The notes below the pieces were generated by a model. The model was not told the origin of the DNA. It saw nothing but the letters and a program-made list of their open reading frames with translations, and searched no databases. The translations under genes were made by a program, and so were the position numbers. From Paralichthys olivaceus (Eukaryota; Chordata; Actinopteri; Pleuronectiformes; Paralichthyidae), in the NCBI RefSeq assembly GCF_024713975.1, contig NC_091111.1:11419001-11483000 (forward strand): 64,000 nucleotides of DNA. Direction: 5' to 3'. This document shows positions 12,482 to 23,000 of this stretch, piece after piece (position 1 is the first letter of the stretch; every line of letters begins with the position of its first letter).

Positions 12482-13709
12482 GTAGGACAATTGATTAGAA
12501 AATTGGGTTGTTGTTCAATATTGACTTTCACTCAAATGTTTCCCTGACAAAAATCAAGAAAAGGAATGGAATAGCTGAACAAGAACTGAAAACGTTGACC
12601 TCAAATGGATGGAGCCAGTTTGTTTAAAGTATTTTTAAGCTTTAGTTGAAGAACAGTGACAAATCCTCATTCAAAATATTGACAGCCATCGACTATATGC
12701 TGAAAGCTAGGCCACCGCATTGAGCAGTAAAGCCAAGACCAGGGTCAAATGCTAATAAAGAAGAACCTGGCACTGGAGACGCCCAGGGGAAGCCTCTTCC
12801 TCTCTGTGTCCTTATTCTTTTCCCTCCCCGTCCTTACTCCCTGTCCACCCCCACCTCCACGCATCTCCCCTACCTTGATGCCAAACCTCCGTGACCTAGG
12901 CCAAGATCAATAGCACAGTTTAAAGAGGATGGACTGTGTAAATTGAGACGATAGATCTTGCCGATGAGGATGCCTTGACCACTGATGGCCTCTGACTGGT
13001 GCGGTAGTATTTGATCAAGTCAAACATTGATGGCTGTCAATACGTTCAGCGCAGAGAGGTTTGGATCCTGTCAGTGTGACATCGAGCTCTTGAAATGTAT
13101 CGGGGTTGGGTCCGAAGATCAGTGGCCACTTCTTGGATAATTTTCTGTTGGAGTGATACAGTTGAGGATGAAGTGGGGCCGTTAGGGATCCAGGCAGGTA
13201 TCGGAGAATGGGGATCCAATAACAGTTTCCCTCGGGTGTCCAGTGAGCACATTCACCTTTTTCAATTCTCAGTGGCTGATGCTCCTGTTCCTCCTGTTAA
13301 CACACTTCCTAATAATTACTCAAGCGAACATTAATCACAGCTGGAGCTGCAAGGATTGCTCAATTAATGGATTAGTTGATCAAAAGACAATGAATTGATA
13401 ATTATTGTATGATCTATCAAATATACTTCAGCTTTAGCTTCTCATTTGTGAGGACTGGCTGCTTTTATCTGTTTTCTATGATTTAAAATTTTACTTATTT
13501 GGGTTTTTGGTCGGACAAAAATATATTTATTCACTTTGACATATGTATATTTTATGACATTTAACAAATTGCCCATTCAAGTGAAGATGCATATTATGGG
13601 ATGTAATGGGTGTATAACTTAGTATCAGGTTATTGCTAAGGACATCTTCATAACTTTTTGATCATAACTGTTTTCTTGCTCAAGTGCTACCATGAATTAG
13701 TATGTCTTC

Positions 13710-13793
<84 letters not shown>

Positions 13794-15750
13794 ACAGTGC
13801 TCGGTCAGCCCCCCCCCCCCCCCCACTTCAGCCTTCTTTTCAATTAGCAGTTTGTGTTTTTCCACAATATTATTATGCGTCAGGTTTGAATTTCCCACAT
13901 AAAACCTGGGTCCTTTGCATTTTTAAAAGTGATTTATCATAAATAAAACATTTCTACGGCATCTCTGAAGCCTTACAGGACAGATATTACCATATCTCAG
14001 CAGCAGCTTTGTGCAATATTCTTATTTTCAGCAGTTTGAACAGTGAACTTCCACTCAGAGTGAAAAACTGGACTTTATAATGGGAACATTGGGAGGTTCA
14101 TAACCAGTCTTTTAGTTTTAGAAAAACCCTCTATTGACATCGTAGAAGAAACTTACTCTGAAAAATGAAATAAATGACACTTCTCAAACTGCAAGAAAAG
14201 TGGGAGAAATGGACGTTCTGCAGAACCTAAAATAGTGACAGACTGTGGCGAAGACAATTGGACAACAAAGTCCAGCACCCAAAACAGTTGTCTTGTTTGT
14301 GTGATGACTGTATCAATAAAAACGTTTCTAAAGATGAGTTCGAAAGGATGTAACCCCAGCGGATTACCACAGTGAATCAATGTGTGTGTCTGAAATGATT
14401 GTGTTGTAGAAGCTCTCCAAACATGTAAAATACAAATCACACATTTTTTAATATGTTTTTGGCTTTTTTAGTTGGACTTGCTAATGAAGCTTGTCAAATA
14501 CACACAAATGAACAAGTATGATTTAAATTGTCTTCTGATTTTAGACTAGAGTGGTTTAGCTGAACAGGCCTGTTTCTGAAGGGAGAGAAGTGTGTGAAGA
14601 ATAAAAATCTGCTGACCCACAACACTGACTGAACTGCCGAAGTGGTGGTGTAATCCATTCCAGCCGCATAACTATGAGCAAGATTTATATGTTTTTTGAA
14701 TGTGGAAACCAACCTCGATTCCACTTTTCCACAGCCCACACGAACAGATAGCATCTCACCGTCCAAGTGAATATTTTTCTCGTGAAAACAAAAACATTAC
14801 TCACCCCACATTTACACAGCGTGCATATCAAACATCACACTTTGTAAATTCAGAGCGCATTAGTCATAATTCTGCTTATCTCACATATGTGACAGTTCAT
14901 GTTTCAGTATACACACCACTCCATTACTGTAAGTTATATGCAACAACACAATCCATTGAACCCGGAGCCAACCAGCTGCTCGTATTAATCAAACAGACCA
15001 CTTCCCTTTATCACACCGAGCAAATAGTCATAAATGCTCTTATCATCCGTTCTAATAGTGCCGACGTTACAATCAGATTCATGGTGGCATAAACTATTAC
15101 ATTTCATCTTTATCATATCAAACAATCACTTCTTTTTCACAAGCATCATTTGTTACTGTCAGACGCCTTGCTGAAATTCAAAGCGTCCTATCAGCTCCAG
15201 AGATCTCACTCTGTTTATTCATGATTAACATATATTTATGTGGATTTTTATTGTTTTTCCACAACAGGCAAACAGGCATGATGAATGTATGGCTGCGGTC
15301 CCATCGGGACATGTGGCTCCCTGCAGAACTGATCTGTGGTCAGGCCACTTCCATACTCCACTGTAAAGTCTGCAGGTCGGTGCTGTGGTTTGCTACAGAG
15401 GAGCCCCTTTATCATGTTTTACTGACAAGTTAAGACTCTGTTCTTCAGACTAGTGTGAAGATTTCAGCAAAATATAATAAAACAACTGATGTCAAGGTTT
15501 GTAAAGTCAGATGTTTTCAGTTGAAATTATGCTGAAATATTATTTGTTTTAATTAAATTTACAGTAAAATATTAAACAAATGTGATAGAAAACACATATA
15601 GACACTTCACACCAATATAATATTCATACAGCCACACATCTCAATAAAGACATTTAAACAACAACAGCTATTTTGGCCCGACATCACCAAACAGTATATA
15701 TTTGCAATTTTTCTGTTATTTTTGTATCACTGCATAAAATGAGAGGGAAT
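12482..15750. other. intergenic, no gene seen
   Basis: Spacer with the microsatellite listed separately. The 130-codon open frame at 14700-15092 shows no domain, no flanking splice logic and biased AT-driven composition, so I do not call it. The 14780-15080 part carries several ATTA-type words but nothing decisive. Confidence 0.55.
13710..13791. repeat. (GT)n microsatellite
   Basis: About 41 uninterrupted GT dinucleotides, followed after roughly 17 bases by a run of about 16 C residues (13809-13824). Open frames over it are artefacts of the repeat. Confidence 0.97.
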
Positions 15751-15759
15751 TTTTCTGCT

Positions 15760-16140
15760 TTGTATACTCCCCCTTTAATTTGGAGCCCTTTGATTAATCA
15801 ATTAATATTCCTTTCTCAAGGTCTTTTATAAACCTCATCATTAATAAAAGCAGACATTCAATTAGCAGCCAAATCTTGATTGCCAATTTTGTCATAAGTC
15901 GCCCCTTTCTGTGCTTTTTTGGGGGGGGGTTCGTTATAGTTGGGAGGCCGGTGCGAGTAGGAAGAATTAACTAATTTCATTAATCTAATTGTCATCGCTT
16001 TGAACCATCCCACTAATAAGTACAAATTAATATGATTAATCAATTTGACGACATAAACTCATTCAATTACAGTTTTTCAAAGGCAAGTGGGTGTGTTGGG
16101 GTGATAGGGAGGAGCGGCGAGTCAGGGGAGGTGGGCGGCC
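15760..16140. promoter_or_regulatory. candidate conserved non-coding element (best of the spacer)
   Basis: Exceptionally dense in homeodomain/HNF-like motifs: CTTTGATTAATCAATTAAT, CATCATTAATAAAAG, CAATTAGCAGCC, GAATTAACTAATTTCATTAATC, TCTAATTGTCATCG, AAATTAATATGATTAATC, CATTCAATTACAG. The 12-mer GATTAATCAATT occurs twice (15792-15803 and 16033-16044). A CTTTGAT LEF/TCF-type word adjoins the first copy. A G-run at about 15920-15930 interrupts it. There is no coding homology. Function is inferred from motif clustering. Confidence 0.4.
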
Positions 16141-17209
16141 GAGCAGCTTGCTCCGCGAAAATCCCAGCCCACAAAATTGAAGTCAAGTCAGGCAATCAGT
16201 CATTGTGAATTATAAATAAATGGTGGTGAAATGTGGGCGGCAGATATTCCACCAACTACAGTCTTATCTGATTCAAGGGAATTTGCTCCTTTTATATGGA
16301 GAAAAATAACATAAGATGATAAACTATGGAAACTGTTGGCTGGTTTAGACCAAACTGTCACCGTCTTCTTTTACCCACAGGTCTGATGACAGTGTCAGAC
16401 GATGCAGGAATGTCTGAGTCTCTTATTGTTAGATGAACAGATAACAACTGAGAAACAACTCTCAGTTTTGCTGTATTCTAATTCAAGTTTTTGATTGATT
16501 TTTTCCCTTATTCACTAAATCACACCTGGAGTTTGGCAGGGACATCTCACTGAGAAGCACAGACTCTTAAGTGTAAACTGTATTGTTATGTTGCATTTCA
16601 AAATCTGCAGGTTTGCATTTTCTTTCTCTTTATGAGTGGGGATTGCCGCTACAAAAACATTCAGCCTTGTGTGTAGTGTATTATACTGTATTTTTATATG
16701 GACTCCCTAAGAAGAAGTCATTTTGCTCATCACAATGTACAAATGCAGCTGTGCTGGACACATTTTTATATATTCTTCAAGTGTATTTTCTAATAACTGG
16801 CTTCTTATCACAGCATTTCAATTTATCAATGATTCAGTTCAATTCAAATGTCCCAGTGAGTTGTGATGGCACCAGTATGAACAAAGCCAGGACTCAGGGT
16901 TATAGGGTTAAATATATTTTTATGTCCTAAATATTATTTACAACATACAGACACTTAAGCATCTTACACAGTCACATACAAAAATACATTAAGTACATAT
17001 GTGAGGATTACATATCTGGCTTAACCAACATTTACAAGGTTGTTGATTTAGATGATTCTCCCTCTGTGTTCCTCATTATTTTACATTAAGCTCAGATAGT
17101 ATGAGCTGCTCTGCATTGGAGCCTGTGTACCTGGAGCTGCTGGTGGTTTGATTTGTATATTTCACATCCACTTTGCTGTGGGGGAGATGTGCTGGCACAG
17201 CACTTTACG

Positions 17210-17600
17210 TGATGCCCTTTAATGCGCTCTATCTTATCAAGCCAGCATCACCTCTATTCAAACCTGTGTGTGATTGAGCCGGGGCGGTGTTGTTTGGGTC
17301 TTACATTGGGAAGAGTTTATAGAAGCAGCGTCACTAATTTGTGAAGTGAGGTATTATAGAGGAGACAATTAGACGGAGGTTCGATTAAAGTCGAGAGGCT
17401 CGGGTGCTGACAGTCAAGAGAAGGCTTTCAAATGTCACACCAATTAATCTATCCAGCCATCAAACAATATTCTGGAAACAAAGTCAGGGGGGGCGATCAA
17501 TCCGCATCACTTTTCTCCTCACCGGGTTATGGGAAAATTGATTTGTCAAACAAAGCATTTTGGAAGCAGCGCATGGACTTGTTCGGGATCCATTAGCCTC
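17210..17600. promoter_or_regulatory. candidate conserved non-coding element
   Basis: Includes TTTAATGCGCTCTATC, GACAATTAGACGG, GGTTCGATTAAAGTCG, CACCAATTAATC, CAATATTCTGG, GGGCGATCAATCCGC and AAATTGATTTGTCAAAC. CpG is retained and homeodomain/TALE-like words cluster, in contrast to adjacent AT-rich sequence. Non-coding; regulatory role is inferred. Confidence 0.3.
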
Positions 17601-18099
17601 CATTGAGCATTTTGTTTAACATAGGATTTTCATCACAGGGAAAATGCAGTGTCCTCAATACTTTACGATTTCTGATTTCTTTGTTCTTGCTTAGGAAGCT
17701 TTTGAAAGTGCTGATGGGGATTGAAATGGGGCTAACTTTCACTGTTGTTTTCTCTTATATATATTCAACAGAAAATGCAATACTCTACTCTATTATTAAC
17801 ACAACTCACAACTGAACCTTATGACAATCAGCCTCCTCGCCTCCAAACAGCACCAGGCATTAGTCCACAGTATCAGTATTACTGTACACTGTGGGGCTAT
17901 CCTGCCATCTTATACAGCATGGCTGCCCTAAGCTGCACCATGAATTCCCTGCACAGTGTATTGTTCTAAGGCAGAACTGTATCACATTGTGCCCGTCATG
18001 CTGTTTTAGAGGGGAGAGCGCTTCCTCTATGGGATTTCACCACCCCCATCTCCTGATAATGTATCTCTCCCTAAAGGCTAGGCCTCCGTGACCTTGTCT

Positions 18100-18300
18100 T
18101 ATTCATCGAGGGCGTCTTAAGCGAAAGAACTGAATCCTGAATGGGCCATTTCCCCTCTTTTAACACCCCTTTAATGTCATCAGTGAAATATGAAGTCATT
18201 AGGCGATATTAAAACACTGCTGACAAACTAATTAACGGGAGGCATTAAACAGGACGGGCTTGATTAATCCACTTTAACGATTCTTTTTAAGTGGTTCTGG
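18100..18300. promoter_or_regulatory. candidate conserved non-coding element
   Basis: Carries AAGTCATTAGGCGATATTAAAAC, CTAATTAACGGGAGG, GCATTAAACAGG and CTTGATTAATCC within 120 bp. A TGACCTTG nuclear-receptor-type half-site (reverse of CAAGGTCA) lies just upstream, at about 18089. Non-coding. The link to esrrb or ylpm1 regulation is speculative. Confidence 0.25.
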
Positions 18301-19259
18301 TCAAAATTAATACAGATTTACTGGTGATCTTAAGACAAAAATACTCTTATGTGTATCAGGCCTCAAGGGCAACCAAAAGTCACTGGTCTTTTACCTCCCA
18401 CCGCTGTTGCTCCCACCCTAACCCGCCACCCCCCGCCCTCTGTGTCTAAACACAAGCTGAACTCACACAGTTGCTCTCTGACAACAAACTAGTTGCAGAA
18501 TGTATGGACACACAAAGTGTATACAAGAATATCAGACTTGTTTGATGTATGGTTTCATATTGAATTTACTGTCATCATGTTGTTGCACATATTATTGTTG
18601 TCTATTCAAATATTGTCATATTACTCCACAAATTGAAATGTCAGGGAAATGTGATCAGGGCTCAGATTTAGTTGGAATTGAACTTTATTTACTTTTTGTT
18701 ATTGTTGTTGTTATTGTTGCTGCTAATGTTGGTGTTTTTACAGCCAATGGATCCTTGTTGAGAACGAATGTCTTTGTAAATGTCTCCCTCTTGTGGTAAA
18801 GTCACAGATCTAGGGTCAGCTGCTGTTTGAACCAGTTTGAACACATTTTGGCAAATCGCTTTCATTTTATTTCACTTCAGATGAAGCCCTGTTTGGGTGT
18901 TGTGTTTTATATTCTGCCCCTGAATTTGATGAGTTTGACAAGAATACGTGTTCTATGTTATATATGAATCCAGCCTCATGCCTCATAACGCTTTGTGCCA
19001 TCAGACGTCACAGCACCCAGAGTCTCATAAGGTCAAACTGCACAATCACATAGTTTTTATATTGCTCATACAGAAGAAGAAGAGGCAGAAGAACAACAAC
19101 AAAGAAAATCATATATATTGGTAACATCCTGAGACTATGGGGGGTGCTTATTTTCAAAATATCGGCTTTGTACAGACTTCCTGATAGCATTCTATTACTA
19201 TGGGGGGAAGGGGGGATTATTTTTATTTTTATTTAAATTGTCAAAAAGTGAAGCAAAAG

Positions 19260-19660
19260 CACCTGTTCTTGAACCCAGACTCACGTCACATGGTGCAAGT
19301 GCCTTAACCACCTCATACATACATATACATATACATACATTTGGGATTAACATTAGAGTCTATGGGGAAGCTAGAGTGCTGTGCTCTAGCGCCAGTCTTC
19401 AAACAAATGCTTGTAAGTCAAAAACTATAAGTCCTGTGAAATGAAAACACCGTGAGAATCCCAAGACTTCCCCGAACGTACAGATCTATTTTTTATTGGT
19501 GAGAGTTCAGAAATGAGACCGTGGGAGCGAGTTAGAATTAGTTTCTGTGTTTCTCCTTTTCTGACTTTCTTTCCAAACATTAACATGGGAGTCAATGGAG
19601 AAATGAAAACGGAAAACTTTTCTCGATAAATTGACCCAGCCTAAACTACAGCAGCTCCGC
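19260..19660. repeat. possible diverged dispersed repeat
   Basis: Sequence with phrases typical of fish interspersed repeats (TTGAACCCAGACTC, AGTCTATGGGG, GGGAGTCAATGGAG) and a short ATACAT-type run at 19316-19340. I cannot place it in a named family. No gene is supported here. Confidence 0.3.
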
Positions 19661-19749
19661 CCCCAGCTGGCAAGGCACCCATAATAATAAGCCCGAGCAA
19701 TAATAATATAAGAGCCAGTGCCCATAATGAATAAATAAATAGGAAGTGG

Positions 19750-20046
19750 TCAGCTGACGGCATGTGACGTGTTTCCGTCATCAGCTCCACCGTTGTTGGA
19801 CCCGCGGTGTGTCGGTCTAATGTCGGTGTTGCACATTTTCTTTAGGTTAAAGTTATTTATTGAAACAGAAACTGTTTATCCGGCTGATGTTTACCATGTC
19901 TCTCTAACGCGGCCTGTTTCCTCCCAGACATGGAAACGTAGCAGTCGGTTTCACGGACGGTGGGTCAGCATTAGCTGTTAGCTTAGCCTCTCAGGCCGGG
20001 CTGTATGTGAGCACACAGGCCGTGCTCACCGCCTCGCTCCCTAACA
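19750..20046 (+). promoter_or_regulatory. ylpm1: ylpm1 promoter and 5' UTR region
   Basis: Sequence becomes CpG-rich before the ylpm1 start, with a CRE-like TGACGTG at about 19764 followed by TTTCCGTCATCAG. No in-frame upstream ATG extends the ylpm1 frame, and the start ATG follows CCCTAACA. The transcription start cannot be fixed by eye. Confidence 0.45.
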
Positions 20047-23000
20047 ATGTACCCCTCCTGGGGGAATTACGCTGGATCTCATTCGCAAAACTATGGAGGT
20101 CCCGGGCCTCGTAAACCACCGGGTGCCGCCCCTGCCGCGGGATTTGGCGGCTTCGAAGCCCCTCCCGGCGGCGGTGGTGGTGCCGGCGGTGGAGGTGGTG
20201 GAGGCGGCGGCGGCTCGCTGTTCTCCAGCCTCCAGGAGCAGCACCTCCAGCAGATGCAGCAGCTGCAGATGCTGCACCAGAAGCAGCTCCAGTCGGTGTT
20301 GCATCACGGTAACAGCGCCGGGGCGTACGGTGGTGGGTACTCAGGCTCACAGTGGGACTCCGAGGCTCCGGGACATATAGACGGCAGCACTGGAGCTCAG
20401 ACCTACCTGAAACAAGAAGACACCTCGGCTCCTTCGGCGAGAGCACCTTCTGCTCCCAAGTCGGGTCACCCGCAGCCGCCTCCGCCTCCACCACAGCCGC
20501 ACGCCGCCGAGTCCCAACCGTGTCCTCCCCCTCCGGAGCCTCCGTCAGCAAAGCCCCCGGAGAATAACGATGGCTCCAAAGAGGCCAGCAAGAAGGATGC
20601 GTCCACGACAGAAGACGACAAATCTTTAGCATTACAGGTAATGACTTCATCAGTTTATTAGTGATAACACCACTGTTTACTGTGATCGATGCCTCTTTGC
20701 TCTGCCTGCAGGCTGAACTTGCAAACTTTTGTTATTAATTATTTATTACAAATGTCATCAAGTAAGTGTTGCAGTAGCATTTAGCCACAGTCTTTGCAAT
20801 GCTTGTCCCTGTCCTGCTTTGGTGACAGGGTATGTCATTATTCCTGTGCTTAAAATCCAATATGTAATACTGTATGTCAAATATGTAAAAGTGGAGAAAC
20901 AAGCACTGCAGATCCTATAAATGCAGATGCACCATTATATTTTGTAAACTCTTTTTATTCAGAGTTAACGTAACAGTTTTATTCTGTAAGATTGATGTGG
21001 CGGATAATACAAGGGGGAAATATTACCCACTTCCACCCTCCAAGTTTGTCAAGTTTAGAGATGAGAATAAGTATCTTTTCCAACCAAATGTCAAATGTTG
21101 TGTTTACTTCTTAATAAACTTCAGGAAGTTACAGAACTAAGTATATTAAGAATGGTAGTAATGAAAAGGACAAGGTTCTTGTGTGCTTCGTCTGACACGT
21201 CTTTCTAATTGTTTCATCCAGGAACAACAGCAACGTTGGTACAAACAGCATCTTCAGAATCTACAGAAGTTAAAGCAAGAGAAAGCCAAACAGAATCAAA
21301 AAGAAGGTGATGGCCATGTGCCGCCACTCCCAGGTCAGGGAGTTCCTCCTCCACCTCCATCAGAACCTCCAAAAAATGCACCTCCTCCACCCCCACCAAG
21401 AGATGATCCCCCAGCACCTCCTCCACCACCTGATGAAATAAGGGTAAGCAATCCTAACGTTAGTTAGGGGATTATATGAGAATGTCTGACTTTACTTGGA
21501 CATAGTGAACCTCATTTTAAAAATCAAAGAGTTTTTACAGGTCTTGGCTGTTTTTGAAAGTTTTCTGGAAGCTGGTGAAAGGAGAACTCAGGCAGAAGCT
21601 GATGTCCTATGCAGATCATTTGAATGTAGACTAGATGCATCAATGAGACCAGAAGGTGGAACAATATACAAACGTTAAATGAGTAATTGTCAACTCCCAA
21701 GTCTGAAGTCCCACAGCATTTCCAAATATCTCCCTCTCCTTGCATCACCCATTCTAACAGCACATCAATGGAAGACTAGAATTGCTTCCACTCTCTGTTA
21801 AGTCTAGATGATCTCATCGTATTTGATAGTTAAGTCTAACTATGCATTCCTAAATCACATTGTGTCCTTACGTCTTGCCACTGATGAAATACACAAAATA
21901 GTTAGTGCCTCTCTGCCTGGCACATCTGCGTTAGATATGAAAGTCCATGAGAGTAGACAATACAATGTACTGTTGGTTCGGCCTTTATGTATAACCTGAC
22001 CTTGGGCACTGCTAAGAAAGAGAAGGGAATTTGTGTGGAACTAGACAGGCACTATTCTCTTAATGGTGTACAGATATAATGTGTAATATACATAATATAT
22101 GTTTGGCATATAAAGTAATGTGTGAGTCAAAAATTCCTCAACATTGGTGAAAAAAGGTCAAGGCCCACTGTGGCTCCAGAGAGAGTGCTGATAAGTTGTA
22201 TTACAACATATAGCAGTGCTATAACTTATACTAATTACCAAAAGCCTATAACCTGTTCCTGTGCTGAACTTTTAAGGTAGTTTAGATTTAGATTAACTTT
22301 TTTGTGTATTGCAACAAATTACCCCAACTCAAAAATGTTGTTGCTGTTAGTTGCTTTTATAACTCTTTTTTTGGCATTTGAACTAAATACCAAACTCAAC
22401 AGCCTTTAAGAACATACAAAGAATACCAGACATATTCAATGGTCACTAGATCTGAACATTGTTTATACTGCTTGCATGAATTTCCAGAGTGAATATGTAG
22501 GAAAACCACCAACATTTACATGTTCATAGATGTGTACCCCAATTCTTGTGATAACTGCCGTGTCATGAATTTGTGACATTTTTATGACTCTGGCACATCC
22601 ATTCTTTATTCCACTTCAAATAGTGAATCATTATAATCACTTTTAATTAATTTTATTGTCTCATGTACCCAGTGTAAGTTAGAAAAATGACAACAAATTG
22701 AGTAGTAGTCAAAGAATTGAGGTTTAATACCGACACTTGAGTGATAATGTAATATGTTCTCACTGTTGCCTACCTCCATCTTAAAAATGTGTTCTCCCTT
22801 CCATCTCAATCAAATTTGAGAGCCACGCTTTGTTTCATTCTCACCTTGTTTCTTTTTCAAAGCCTGACGCCCACCATGACCCAGTGGAGGCTGCCCGCCT
22901 CCAGCAGTTGCAGGCTGCAGCAGCACAGTGGCAGCAGGTGCAACAGCAGAGAGCAGGCTTACAATACCAGGCTCTCATGCAACAGCATGAGAAGCTGCAG

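Noticed and set aside
14700..15092. 130-codon plus-strand open frame
   Set aside because: No domain, no flanking exon logic; AT-driven chance frame.
17380..17400. GGTTCGATT resembling a tRNA B box
   Set aside because: No matching A box or cloverleaf pairing around it.
19991..20650. 219-codon open frame on the minus strand
   Set aside because: Shadow of ylpm1 exon 1; its composition mirrors the GC-rich plus-strand coding sequence and it has no family resemblance.
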